Below are positions 45,997 through 54,818 of a stretch of 64,000 bases of DNA, piece by piece; position 1 is the stretch's first letter, and each line of letters starts with the position of its first letter. This DNA is from Pseudohongiella spirulinae. GTDB lineage: Bacteria; Pseudomonadota; Gammaproteobacteria; Pseudomonadales; Pseudohongiellaceae. Location of the stretch: NCBI RefSeq assembly GCF_001444425.1, contig NZ_CP013189.1, forward strand, positions 3,100,001-3,164,000. The letters are read 5' to 3'. Under the pieces are notes generated by a model. It was not told the DNA's origin and ran no database searches. It saw only the letters and a list, made by a program, of their open reading frames with translations. The translations under genes were made by a program, and so were the position numbers.

Positions 45997-47700
45997 TCAG
46001 TAACCGACCGCGGCTCCGTCACCTGCGCGGGAATCGGCTGAACCATGATACAGACCGGTTTCCCGATCGTGGAAAATACCCATGGCCGAACCCTGATTTC
46101 CCCGTGCATTAACGGTATGGCCTTTTGCTTCATACAGACGAATCGTGTCGGGTGAGAACATCATACCCTCGAAACTGCTGCGATCCGGCAACCACTGATG
46201 GTGCATACGTCCGGCCTCGACAGCCTGCGCGACATTCATGCCATGATCAATCATGTTCAGGATAACCTGCATGGTGGTGTTGATGATGGTACGCCCACCG
46301 GGACTGCCAATCGCCAAAACCGGCTTGCCGTTTTGTGCAACGATTGTTGGTGACATGCTGGAGAGCATGCGCTTTTGCGGCGCTACCAGATTAGGATCGG
46401 TTCCAATCTGACCATCGCGATTGGTGACGCCAGGTACCGGGTTAAAGTCACCCATTTCATTGTTCAGCAGATAACCGCCACCTTCGGCGACAATGCGTGA
46501 ACCATAGCTGTTTTCCAGCGTGTAGGTCAGCGACACCATATTGCCGTCTTTATCAACGACCGAGAAGTGCGTGGTTTCTTCACTCTCATAGATCTGACCA
46601 AAGCGGCTTTCGTCACTGACTGAGGCCTTTTCCATATCGATGGTAGCGCGCAGATTGGCTGCATGCTCTTTGCTGATCAGTCGATTGACCGGCATATCCG
46701 GGTTAAAGTCAGGATCGCCCAGAAACTCGGCACGGTTCGCATAGGAGCGGCGCATGGCCTCGGTCAGCACATGCAAATAATCGGCTGAGTTATGACCCAT
46801 GGCGGCCAGATCAAAACCTTCCAGAATATTCAGCATCTGGATGATACCAATACCGCCGGAGCTGGGCGGCGGCATGCTGATAATGTCGTAGCCGCGATAG
46901 GTGCCACGCACCGGCTCACGCTCTACCGCCTCATACATGGCCAGATCTTCTTCAGTGATCAGGCCACCGTTTGCCTGCATGAAATTGGCCAGCATGCGGG
47001 CGTTTTCGCCTTTATAGAATCCGTCGCGGCCTTCATCACGAATGCGCTCCAGCGTGCGCGCCAGATCGGGCTGTTTCCACGTATCACCCAGCTGGTACTG
47101 GGAACCATCCGCTTTCAGGAAAACAGCCGCTGAGGAGGGGAACTGATCCCAGAATGACTGATTACGTCGGAAGCCATCGTAGAGGGCATATGTAATTGGA
47201 ATACCATCACGCGCCAGTTTGACGGCGGGGTCAACCAGATCAGCCCAGGGCAGATTGCCATGTTTCTGGTGAGCCATATACAGGCCGGCGACAGTGCCCG
47301 GCACACCAACAGACAGGAAACCACGATGCTGCATGTTGGTGCTCTGGCCATCAGCGCCTACATACATGCGTTCTGAGGCAGCCAGCGGTGCTTTCTCACG
47401 GAAATCAAAGGTTGTGGCGTGTCCATCTTCGCCGTGATAAACCATAAATCCGCCGCCACCGATATTGCCGGCTGTGGGCCAGGTCACTGCCAATGCAAAT
47501 GCCGTTGCAACACTGGCATCAACGGCGTTGCCGCCACGCTTCAAAATATCAACACCCACGTCGGATGCCAGTCGAGACGCGCTGGTGACAATGCCGTTCT
47601 CAACTCGCAGTGGTGTGCGCCCGCCTTCTGCAAATAAACCGGCCGGCAACAACAAAACCAACACAAAAACCATCGCGTTGGTTACGCTACGCATATTCAT
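45997..47700 (-). CDS. ggt: Gamma-glutamyltransferase (periplasmic)
   Basis: The 567-residue precursor has a signal peptide (VFVLVLLLPAGLFAEG) and the full GGT sequence. Self-cleavage is expected at the Thr in EETTHFSVVDKDGNMVSLT, which becomes the nucleophile of the small subunit. Substrate-site motifs are PPPSSGGIGIIQMLNIL, RRSYANRAEFLGDPDF and MSSMSPTIVAQNGKPVLAIGSPGG (written in part). It transfers or hydrolyses gamma-glutamyl groups of glutathione and related peptides in the periplasm. AGAGG lies 5 bases before the ATG. The aminotransferase gene is 43 bases upstream on the same strand, possibly cotranscribed. Confidence 0.94.
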   Translation of the reverse strand: MNMRSVTNAMVFVLVLLLPAGLFAEGGRTPLRVENGIVTSASRLASDVGVDILKRGGNAVDASVATAFALAVTWPTAGNIGGGGFMVYHGEDGHATTFDFREKAPLAASERMYVGADGQSTNMQHRGFLSVGVPGTVAGLYMAHQKHGNLPWADLVDPAVKLARDGIPITYALYDGFRRNQSFWDQFPSSAAVFLKADGSQYQLGDTWKQPDLARTLERIRDEGRDGFYKGENARMLANFMQANGGLITEEDLAMYEAVEREPVRGTYRGYDIISMPPPSSGGIGIIQMLNILEGFDLAAMGHNSADYLHVLTEAMRRSYANRAEFLGDPDFNPDMPVNRLISKEHAANLRATIDMEKASVSDESRFGQIYESEETTHFSVVDKDGNMVSLTYTLENSYGSRIVAEGGGYLLNNEMGDFNPVPGVTNRDGQIGTDPNLVAPQKRMLSSMSPTIVAQNGKPVLAIGSPGGRTIINTTMQVILNMIDHGMNVAQAVEAGRMHHQWLPDRSSFEGMMFSPDTIRLYEAKGHTVNARGNQGSAMGIFHDRETGLYHGSADSRAGDGAAVGY

Positions 47701-47743
47701 ATAAACCTCTTCAGTCAGTTTCCCCTAACCGACACAGGTTATA

Positions 47744-48610
47744 CTATTTTCGTGCTGCTTCCGCCAGTAAAGTTGCAATATACAGCTCCCGCAGGCGCTG
47801 CGTGATCGCTCCCGGTTTGCCGTCACCGACAGCCTGCCCGTCCACCAATACAACCGGCAGTACCAGAGTGGTGGCACTACTCAGAAAAGCTTCATCCGCA
47901 TGATGTGCCTCTTCCACCGAAAAGGGACGCTGCTCCAGCACCAGGCCTTCTTTTTCTGTCAGTTCAATAATCACGCGTCGGCGTATGCCAGGCAGAATGG
48001 CATTCGACAATGCCCGGGTAATGATATGACCATCTTTGACAATAAACGCCGAGGAAGAAGAGCCTTCGGTTATCCGGCCATCTTCAACCATCCACGCTTC
48101 AAAGGCTCCCTGAGCCGCAGCCTCCTGCTTGGCCATACACTGCGCAAGCAGGTTCAGGGATTTGATATCCCGCCGCTTCCAGCGCAGATCCGGCACAGTG
48201 ACGACACTGACACCCCTCTCGGCCAGCGGATTGTTTAACAACAGACGTTCACTGGTGAAGGCCATTATGCTGCTGGGTGTGTTTTTCGGATAGGCGAAAT
48301 CACGCTCAGCCACCCCGCGGGTGACCTGTACGTAAACGCTGCCTTCCTGCAAATGGTTGCGATCAATCAGGGTACGCAGCATGTGCAGATAGTCTTGCGT
48401 GCTGCACGGCCACGCCATGCTGATTTCATTCAAACTGCGGCTCAGACGTTCGACGGAATAATCCTCGTCGACCAGCTTACCCTGCAGCACAGGGATGACC
48501 TCGTAGACACCATCACCAAACAGGAATCCACGATCGAATACGGATACTCGCGCCTGATTATGCGGCAGATATTCCCCATTTAAATAAACAATCCGTTCGC
48601 TGGCTGACAT
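47744..48610 (-). CDS. PLP class IV aminotransferase (D-amino-acid transaminase-like)
   Basis: The 288-residue enzyme has the class IV fold. YLNGEYLPHNQARVSVFDRGFLFGDGVYEV opens it (in part a substrate loop), the PLP-binding Lys is in WKRRDIKSLNLL (about residue 148), Glu is in GRITEGSSSSAFIV, and AILPGIRRRVIIEL binds phosphate. This resembles D-amino-acid transaminase more than IlvE (about 310 residues) or PabC. It would exchange amino groups between D-amino acids and keto acids. Upstream, beyond a terminator at 48645-48672, lies the micro-ORF unit, whose transcript points into this gene. Confidence 0.87.
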   Translation of the reverse strand: MSASERIVYLNGEYLPHNQARVSVFDRGFLFGDGVYEVIPVLQGKLVDEDYSVERLSRSLNEISMAWPCSTQDYLHMLRTLIDRNHLQEGSVYVQVTRGVAERDFAYPKNTPSSIMAFTSERLLLNNPLAERGVSVVTVPDLRWKRRDIKSLNLLAQCMAKQEAAAQGAFEAWMVEDGRITEGSSSSAFIVKDGHIITRALSNAILPGIRRRVIIELTEKEGLVLEQRPFSVEEAHHADEAFLSSATTLVLPVVLVDGQAVGDGKPGAITQRLRELYIATLLAEAARK

Positions 48611-48644
48611 TGCTCGGTTCCATTCAAATTGATTTTAACAACAA

Positions 48645-48672
48645 TTAAAAAAGGGAGCCTGGGGCTCCCTTT
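48645..48672 (-). terminator. Rho-independent terminator of the micro-ORF unit
   Basis: On the minus strand a perfect 9-base stem AAAGGGAGC/GCTCCCTTT (48650-48658 with 48664-48672, 5-base loop) runs into six T. The direction shows that a minus-strand transcript coming from the 48778-48855 frame is meant to end here, 34 bases before the aminotransferase start. Confidence 0.88.
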
Positions 48673-48682
48673 CCGTGACGCC

Positions 48683-48767
48683 TGGTTCCAATGGAACCAA
48701 CTCTTGTTTGAGATTACCTGTTGTCACACATAATTTAATGTCAAAGATAATCCGGGTTCAACAAGAG
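48683..48767 (-). ncRNA. Folded 3' region of the micro-ORF transcript
   Basis: Two inverted repeats lie between the micro-ORF stop and the terminator. CTCTTGTT (48701-48708) pairs with AACAAGAG (48760-48767), extendable by two pairs across one bulged base. TGGTTCCA-A-TGGAACCA (48683-48699) is a perfect 8+1+8 palindrome. A third GGTTCCA at 48616-48622, beyond the terminator, could compete for the same partner. The design suggests a small structured RNA or mRNA tail; no known RNA family is recognised. Confidence 0.5.
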
Positions 48768-48777
48768 TGGAGTGCTA

Positions 48778-48855
48778 TCAACCCAACAGAGCGTTACTCT
48801 CTGCCAATTTAATACCACCAACATCCATTGAAACCTTAGCCATACCACTAGACAT
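48778..48855 (-). CDS. Micro-ORF of 25 codons with full-length ribosome-binding site
   Basis: The frame begins MSSGMAKVSM, continues DVGGIKLA and ends ESNALLG. Directly upstream is AAAGGAGGTGATCCA, a match to the whole anti-Shine-Dalgarno end of 16S rRNA, with 3 bases to the ATG after GATCC. That is far stronger than any other gene here. Codons are mostly U-ending (TCT, GGT, GCT, GTT), as in highly expressed genes, and the frame is more AT-rich than its neighbours. A TTGACA -35 box lies upstream and a terminator downstream, so it is a self-contained unit. No Cys, no aromatic residues, no membrane helix. I recognise no family; it could be a small protein or a leader peptide. Confidence 0.62.
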   Translation of the reverse strand: MSSGMAKVSMDVGGIKLAESNALLG

Positions 48856-48895
48856 TGGATCACCTCCTTTCTCTTTCTCAGTTGAACATGAACTT

Positions 48896-48925
48896 AGGTT
48901 AATCGTGGCCGGCAAAAGCTGTCAA
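48896..48925 (-). promoter_or_regulatory. Sigma70-like promoter of the micro-ORF unit
   Basis: Reading the minus strand, TTGACA (48925-48920) is a perfect -35 box overlapping the nhaC stop codon. After 18 bases TAACCT (48901-48896) is a weak -10 candidate. Initiation near 48889 would give a 5' leader of about 34 bases. The weak -10 suggests activator help or imperfect prediction. Confidence 0.5.
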
Positions 48926-50310
48926 CCTTTAATTTGCCCGATTTTCTTTTTTAGTAAACCCACTCCCAGAGCGGCCATCAGTACTGAGACAACAGGATTG
49001 AGATAATTAAAAAACGCGTAAGGCAGATACTCGAGAACGGGCACACCCAAAGTCACGGCATAAAAGGCACCGGCCGTGGTCCAGGGTATCAATGCGGTAG
49101 TCATTGTTGACCCTTCTTCAACCGAGCGCGACAGCACAGCTGCATCCAGACCTTTTTCTTCATAGGCCGGACCAAATAACTGGCTGTTGAGGATAATGCT
49201 GATATAAGCCTCTCCCATGGCCATATTGCCAGTCAGACCACCCACAATAGTACCCGCGACCAGCGCAGTGGCTGATCGAAGTCGTTGAATAAAACCGTAA
49301 AGCAGTGCTCTGAGAATTCCAGAGCGATACAGCATGCCACCCAGGCCCAGTGCCATGACCGACAGCAGCAGCGTCCAGCTCATGCTCAGCAGACCGCCAC
49401 GGCCCAGCAGTTCGTCCAGCATGATGATTCCCGTCTGTCCGGGCTGATTGCTCCACAGACTATTCAGGACATCGGCGGGCAGTTGTTGCTGATAAAACAC
49501 GGCGACTATCACGGCCACCACAATGCTGACACTCATGCTGATCTCTGCAGAAACTCGACTCAAACTCAGCGTCAGCATTACCAGCAAGGGCAGCAGCGTA
49601 ACAAACAGATTCAGACTGAACACCGCGCTAAGTGCCAGCTGTATTTCTGATATCTGTGCTTGTGGCAGGTTGCTATCGGCATACGTGAAGCCCAGGGCCA
49701 GAAAACTCAGCAGACAAAGCAGATAAGCCGGCACGGTGGTATAAAGCATGGAGCCGATATGCCGGAATAACGATGTGCCTGCACTCATGGCGGCCAGATT
49801 GGTTGTATCAGAAACCGGCGACATCTTGTCACCAAAGGTGGCACCGCAGATGACCATGCCTGCCACCAGCGGCAGCGGAATATTCATGGCTGATCCCAGG
49901 CCGATCAGAACGATGCCGACCGTACCAGCCGTGCCCCACGACGTGCCAGTTGCCACAGACATCAGACTGCATAGAATCAAACCGGCAGCCAGAAACCAGG
50001 TCGGACTCAGCAGATCCAGACCATAAAAGATCAAGGCAGCCACCGTGCCGCTTTGCATGAAAGCGGCGATCAACATACCGATCAGCATGAAGATAAAGAT
50101 GGCCGGCAGGGCCTGACTGATGCCCTCAACCATCATCTGCCTGATCGACGGATAATCGTAACCCAGCAAGCTGACATGAACACCGGTCCACAGCAGGCAG
50201 ATAAACATCAGACTGTGCAGACTGATCTGAAAAACAAACAGGCCCAGTGCGATGACCAGCAGGTTACCGCTGAAGCAGATCAGACTAGGTAGAAAGTGCG
50301 GGGTCTTCAC
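48922..50310 (-). CDS. NhaC family Na+/H+ antiporter
   Basis: The roughly 462-residue membrane protein has 11-12 helices and the NhaC pattern: an N-terminal TPHFLPSL, FIFMLIGMLIAAFMQSGTV, SVATGTSWGTAGTVGI and GATFGDKMSPVSDTTNLAAM, the conserved ion-site segment. The last part, TTALIPWTTAGAFYAVTLGV, is also typical. It extrudes sodium (or trades malate/lactate in MleN-like forms). The GTG at 50310 is preferred over 50349: GAGG sits 6 bases before it and the protein then starts VKTPHF like relatives. It overlaps the end of the RND pump gene by 26 bases. The micro-ORF promoter begins at its stop codon. Confidence 0.88.
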   Translation of the reverse strand: MKTPHFLPSLICFSGNLLVIALGLFVFQISLHSLMFICLLWTGVHVSLLGYDYPSIRQMMVEGISQALPAIFIFMLIGMLIAAFMQSGTVAALIFYGLDLLSPTWFLAAGLILCSLMSVATGTSWGTAGTVGIVLIGLGSAMNIPLPLVAGMVICGATFGDKMSPVSDTTNLAAMSAGTSLFRHIGSMLYTTVPAYLLCLLSFLALGFTYADSNLPQAQISEIQLALSAVFSLNLFVTLLPLLVMLTLSLSRVSAEISMSVSIVVAVIVAVFYQQQLPADVLNSLWSNQPGQTGIIMLDELLGRGGLLSMSWTLLLSVMALGLGGMLYRSGILRALLYGFIQRLRSATALVAGTIVGGLTGNMAMGEAYISIILNSQLFGPAYEEKGLDAAVLSRSVEEGSTMTTALIPWTTAGAFYAVTLGVPVLEYLPYAFFNYLNPVVSVLMAALGVGLLKKKIGQIKG

Positions 50311-53300
50311 GGTGTTCCTCAGCCAGCAATCGGTGCTGGCTGAAATCATACAGAATCATGTAAAGACTGGGTACCAGAAACAGCGTGATGACTGTTGCAA
50401 ACAGCACTCCGAAGGCCAGTGAAACCGCCATTGGTATTATGAAAAAAGTGGCCGGACTCGGCGTAAACATCAGTGGCACCAGGCCAATAAAGGTCGTGAC
50501 AGATGTCAGAAAGACAGGGCGAAAGCGCGCCACTCCGGCACTCGAAACGGCTTCAACCAGTGAATGCCCTGCTTTGACTTCGCTGTTGATGTAGACAACC
50601 AGCACCAGACTGGCATTCACCACAACACCACCAAGCGCTACGATGCCTATCAGCGAGAAGAACACCAGTTCCTGGCCCATAATGTAATGACCGACGATGG
50701 CACCGATGGCACCGAAGGGAATGACACTCATGATGATCAGTGGCTGGGCATAGGATTTGAGCGGAATGGCCAGCAAGGCAAACATGATCAACAGTGCCAA
50801 CGGATAGCTCGAGAACAGTTCGCCCAGCGATCGGGCACGCTGCTCGCCTTCACCAGACAACACCAGATCGATATCGTATTGAGCCGACCATGAGTCGCGG
50901 AATTGCGCGACAATTTCCCGCGTCACTTCTTCCGGCGCACTGACGGCTCGATTGACGTCGGCATTAACGGTGATCACACGCCGACCATTTTGCCGGTTAA
51001 TCGTGGAGTAAGCATTGCCCAGCTGCAGATCAGCCACACTGGCCAGCGGCACTTCGCCGCCCGCGGGTGTTCGCAACATCAGATTCTCAAGGTTGCCCAG
51101 CGACTGACGTTCGTCCTGTGGATAACGCACCATGACCCGGATCTCGTCGGTATCCCGCTGAATGCGTTGCGCTTCGACACCAAAAAATGCCTGGCGCACC
51201 TGCCGCGATACTTCTTCAAGCGTAAAGCCCAGTTGGATGCCGGCATCCAGCAAGCTTATCTGTACTTCCTGCTTGCCTTCACGGAAGGAGTCGGTGATGT
51301 CCAGAACGCCTGGATATCTGGCCAGCGCCTCACGCAGCTCTGCAGTAGCCAGACGCAGATTTTGCTCGCTGCGTCCTTCCATGCGGAAGCTAAGCGCCTC
51401 GCCAGCGGAAAAAGAATCGGATACAAAACTCAGTTCCAGCGCATCCGGTATTACACCCACTTTTTCCCGCCAGCGATCCCGAATCTCGTTGGCGCTGATT
51501 TCACCACGATCTTTATAACTGTTGAGAATCAAGACCACTTCGGCGATATGGCTGCCACCGGCATTACCACGACCGGTTGGTGGTCCGCCCCGATTAATTC
51601 TTGCTCCAAGCGTCGTCAGCGTCTTGTCAACCACGGTCGTAACCTGACCATTTGCGGTGCCGGCGGCTATACGTTCTGCCAGCTCCTGGTCCAGCTCGAC
51701 ACGCAACTGTTGCGCCGCGCCTTCAATCTTTGCCAGCGCCTGCTCAGTCAGATCAACGGCAACGCCCTCCGGCATTTGCAGACTGGCGTATATACGATCA
51801 CCTTCCACCGCCGGAAAGAACTGAAAAACCACCCGACCACTGGCCAGCAGTCCGACGGTAATAATAATGACAGCCGTCGCAGCCGCCCAGGTCGAATAGC
51901 GATGGTGAAGACATTTACGCAGAGCTGGCTGATACACGTGACTGGCGAAGTACTCCAGACCTGATGCCAACCGTCCCTGGAAATGGTGCCAGGTGTTTAC
52001 AAATCGGGAACCTTCAAACAGGTATCCAGTGGTTTTGCGATGGGCCAGGTGCCCCGGCAGGATCAACTGTGACTCAACCACGCTCGCCAACAGGCATAAA
52101 ATTACAACACCGCCAATCACGTTGAAAAAGCCACCCATAGGACCATCAAGCAGCAACAGGGGCAAAAACGCAGCGATGGTGGTCGCAACGCCAAAAATGA
52201 CCGGCACGGACACTTCATACGTGCCCTTTATGGCCGCCTCTTCGCGGTCAATACCTGTCTGCTCATACACAAAAATACGCTCCCCAACTACGATGGCGTC
52301 ATCGACGATGATGCCCAGCACCAGAATAAAGGCCATGATGGTGATCGAGCTGATGGTGATATCAAAATAGGGGAAGATGGCCAGAGCGCCAAAGATCGCA
52401 ATCGGGATACCGGCTGCCACCCAGATCGCCAGCTTGAACCGCAGGAACAGCGCCAGCACAGCCAGCACCAGCAGGAAACCGCTGTACGCATTGCTTGAGA
52501 CCGTCGATACACGTTCGCGAAGAGCACGGGCGTCATCTGTCAGCACTTCCAGCTGTACACCCTCCGGCAAAGTTCTCGCTTTACGTTCGGCATAGGCTCG
52601 TGTGGCATCTGCCGAGGCAATGATATCCTCATCCCCCACTCTGAATACATCAATCGTCACGGCACGCCTACCGTCAACCCGGGCTCGCAGATATCCCTCT
52701 TCGAAATCATCGCGTACCGTCGCTATGTCACCGAGCCGCAGTCGTGACCCATCGGTATTGGTGCGGATAATAATATCTTCGTATTCTTCGCCGCTGCGCA
52801 TACGCCCCTTGCTGCGCAGCAGCACATCACCACCAGGGGTACGCAATGTGCCGGCCGGCATATCCATTGCGTTACGGTCAATGGCTGTCGCCACCTCGTT
52901 CAAGGTCAGCCCATACTGGCGCAGCAGAAGTTCTGGCACTTCAATGGAGATCTCTCGCGGGCGAACGTAGCTGACTTCAACGCGCGAAACTTCTGGCAGA
53001 TCCAGCAGATCCAGACGTACTTCATCGGCCAGGCGCTTCAGGGTCTCTTCGTCTGTATCGGCCGACAATGCCAGGGACATGACGGTACCAACAACAGAGA
53101 ATGATGCAACAATGGGCCTTTCTATATCAGCGGGGAAATTGACAATGCCATCTACGGCACTTTTGACTTCGTTGAGAGAACGATTGATGTCTGCTTCCGA
53201 CGTCATCTGTAAAGTAGCAGCACAGGCACCTTCGCGTGCTGTCGATGTAATGCGCTCTACGTTTTCAATATTTCGCAGCGCCTCTTCAAGGACAATACAG

Positions 53301-53491
53301 ATAGCCTGCTCGGCCTCATCAGGGGACGCCCCTCGATACGGCACATTGATCTGTATAGTTCCAGTCTCAATACTCGGGAATTCTTCCTGGCGAGTATTCA
53401 TAAAGGCAGTGATACCTGCGACAATGAAAAACATCATCAACAGATTGGCGGCAACTGGATTTTTGACGAACCAGGCAATAATGGGTTTCAC
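50285..53491 (-). CDS. RND efflux pump, inner-membrane permease
   Basis: The 1068-residue protein has the RND layout: helix 1 (KNPVAANLLMMFFIVAGITA), a first periplasmic porter domain, helices 2-6 with GIIVDDAIVVGERIF (charged relay in helix 4), a second porter domain and helices 7-12 (GGVVVNASLVLVVYIN). The branch resembles AcrB-like pumps of marine bacteria with an NPVAANLLMM start, often annotated as multidrug or metal/peptide exporters; the substrate is unknown. The start is GTG with AGGAGG 7 bases upstream. The adaptor gene ends 33 bases before it. No outer-membrane channel gene is adjacent. Confidence 0.92.
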   Translation of the reverse strand: MKPIIAWFVKNPVAANLLMMFFIVAGITAFMNTRQEEFPSIETGTIQINVPYRGASPDEAEQAICIVLEEALRNIENVERITSTAREGACAATLQMTSEADINRSLNEVKSAVDGIVNFPADIERPIVASFSVVGTVMSLALSADTDEETLKRLADEVRLDLLDLPEVSRVEVSYVRPREISIEVPELLLRQYGLTLNEVATAIDRNAMDMPAGTLRTPGGDVLLRSKGRMRSGEEYEDIIIRTNTDGSRLRLGDIATVRDDFEEGYLRARVDGRRAVTIDVFRVGDEDIIASADATRAYAERKARTLPEGVQLEVLTDDARALRERVSTVSSNAYSGFLLVLAVLALFLRFKLAIWVAAGIPIAIFGALAIFPYFDITISSITIMAFILVLGIIVDDAIVVGERIFVYEQTGIDREEAAIKGTYEVSVPVIFGVATTIAAFLPLLLLDGPMGGFFNVIGGVVILCLLASVVESQLILPGHLAHRKTTGYLFEGSRFVNTWHHFQGRLASGLEYFASHVYQPALRKCLHHRYSTWAAATAVIIITVGLLASGRVVFQFFPAVEGDRIYASLQMPEGVAVDLTEQALAKIEGAAQQLRVELDQELAERIAAGTANGQVTTVVDKTLTTLGARINRGGPPTGRGNAGGSHIAEVVLILNSYKDRGEISANEIRDRWREKVGVIPDALELSFVSDSFSAGEALSFRMEGRSEQNLRLATAELREALARYPGVLDITDSFREGKQEVQISLLDAGIQLGFTLEEVSRQVRQAFFGVEAQRIQRDTDEIRVMVRYPQDERQSLGNLENLMLRTPAGGEVPLASVADLQLGNAYSTINRQNGRRVITVNADVNRAVSAPEEVTREIVAQFRDSWSAQYDIDLVLSGEGEQRARSLGELFSSYPLALLIMFALLAIPLKSYAQPLIIMSVIPFGAIGAIVGHYIMGQELVFFSLIGIVALGGVVVNASLVLVVYINSEVKAGHSLVEAVSSAGVARFRPVFLTSVTTFIGLVPLMFTPSPATFFIIPMAVSLAFGVLFATVITLFLVPSLYMILYDFSQHRLLAEEHREDPALST

Positions 53492-53524
53492 AGACAGCCC
53501 TCCTGACGGGCAATATCAGCTGGT

Positions 53525-54688
53525 TCAGTACGCCGCGCTCAACGTAGTTGCTGGCGCGTTATCAACGACGTTAACGCGCATACCATCGATGATTGTCTGA
53601 ATGGGCGACAGGCATATGCGTTCGCCATCGGCCAGCCCACCTCGCACCAGTACACGGTCGCTTTCCAGTCGCAACACATCCACATCACGAAACCACAATC
53701 GATTCTCGGTATCAACAACCAGCACCCGGTTATTTCCCCTGACCACCTCACGCGGCAGGGAAACAATATTCTCAACTTCGCGCCCGCTGATGGTAGCGTT
53801 CACGTAAAGGCCAATAGGCAAAGGAATTCCTTCTGCATCCTGGCTGACACGGGCTATCGCCTGAATGGCATTACTGCCCGTATCGATGCTTGCTTCCATA
53901 CGTACCAGTTTGCCTTGCCAGTTCTGTTTTTCCTTGCCCAGCAAGCCAGTCACCATGACATCAGGTTGCAGCTCTGCAGGGATTTCTCCCCGGATACCCA
54001 ATGGCAAATCCAGATAATCAAGTTGATTGATAGCCAGTGGCAGGCGGATTTCCACTTCATCTGCGTGCAGCAGAATGGCCAGCGCTGCACCACGTCCGAC
54101 CTGCTGACCGATGTCTATGCTGGTGCTTTCTACAATTGTATTGAAGGGGGCGCGGATCTCACTGCGGCGCAGATCCAGTTCGGCCTGCGCAACAGCAGCC
54201 TGCGCATCGCGAACACGCAGGGATGTATTTTCCGCTTGCCGCTGCAGATCGCGCAACTGGGTTTCACTGATCAGACGTTGATCAGCCAGGGCGGTGTTGC
54301 GCTCCAGTTCTTCACGGGCGAAACGGGCATCGCTTTGCGCCTGGCTCAAGCCAGAGCGGGCTCGTTCAAGTGCGGTTTCATAGTCGCTGCTGTCAACGCG
54401 CAGAATGACCTCATCTTTCGAGAAGTAACCGCCAGCAACGAGGGAAGGTGAGACCCAGGAAACCGGACCCGCAGTAGCCGCCGAAAGACTGACGCGACGA
54501 CTGGCCTGGACCCGACCCTGCGACTGCACATCAAGCTGTACTATCCCTGATGAAACCTCGGCAACACGGACACTGGCAATGGCCTGATCCGGCGCGGCCA
54601 GAGGCAGACGTTCAGGCGTGCGCACGAGAACCACAAATACAAGCGCGGCTGACATGAGTATTGCCAGCGGCAAAAGGATACGTTTCAA
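53525..54688 (-). CDS. RND efflux pump periplasmic adaptor
   Basis: The 387-residue membrane fusion protein has an N-terminal anchor (ILLPLAILMSAALVFVVLV), a lipoyl domain split by a coiled coil (VSPSLVAGGYFSKDEVILRVDSSDYETALE, in part; then LERARSGLSQAQSDARFARE) and the partner half IRAPFNTIVESTSIDIGQQV. A beta-barrel and membrane-proximal domain ending in LADGERICLSPIQTIIDGMRVN follow. It bridges the permease encoded just downstream and an outer-membrane factor elsewhere. The start appears to be TTG at 54688; the ribosome site is weak. Confidence 0.9.
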   Translation of the reverse strand: MKRILLPLAILMSAALVFVVLVRTPERLPLAAPDQAIASVRVAEVSSGIVQLDVQSQGRVQASRRVSLSAATAGPVSWVSPSLVAGGYFSKDEVILRVDSSDYETALERARSGLSQAQSDARFAREELERNTALADQRLISETQLRDLQRQAENTSLRVRDAQAAVAQAELDLRRSEIRAPFNTIVESTSIDIGQQVGRGAALAILLHADEVEIRLPLAINQLDYLDLPLGIRGEIPAELQPDVMVTGLLGKEKQNWQGKLVRMEASIDTGSNAIQAIARVSQDAEGIPLPIGLYVNATISGREVENIVSLPREVVRGNNRVLVVDTENRLWFRDVDVLRLESDRVLVRGGLADGERICLSPIQTIIDGMRVNVVDNAPATTLSAAY

Positions 54689-54818
54689 GTCTGAACACCC
54701 CTTGGATAGAATTGCGCCTAGTTTGACAGCAATTTATACGTTCACCAGAGCAATCAGATCATCGGAAACTTATTTGCGCCCAAAGTGTTACGGTTCACCA
54801 CACAATATGACTTCTGAC

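Noticed and set aside
48778-48855. RiPP precursor (PqqA-like or similar)
   Set aside because: No radical SAM enzyme, cyclase, protease or other maturation gene is near, and the peptide lacks the Cys, Glu/Tyr or core patterns of known classes.
48857-48870. Exact match to the 3' end of 16S rRNA on the plus strand
   Set aside because: No other rRNA sequence flanks it. On the minus strand it is the complement, i.e. a very long Shine-Dalgarno site 5' of an ATG, which explains it fully.
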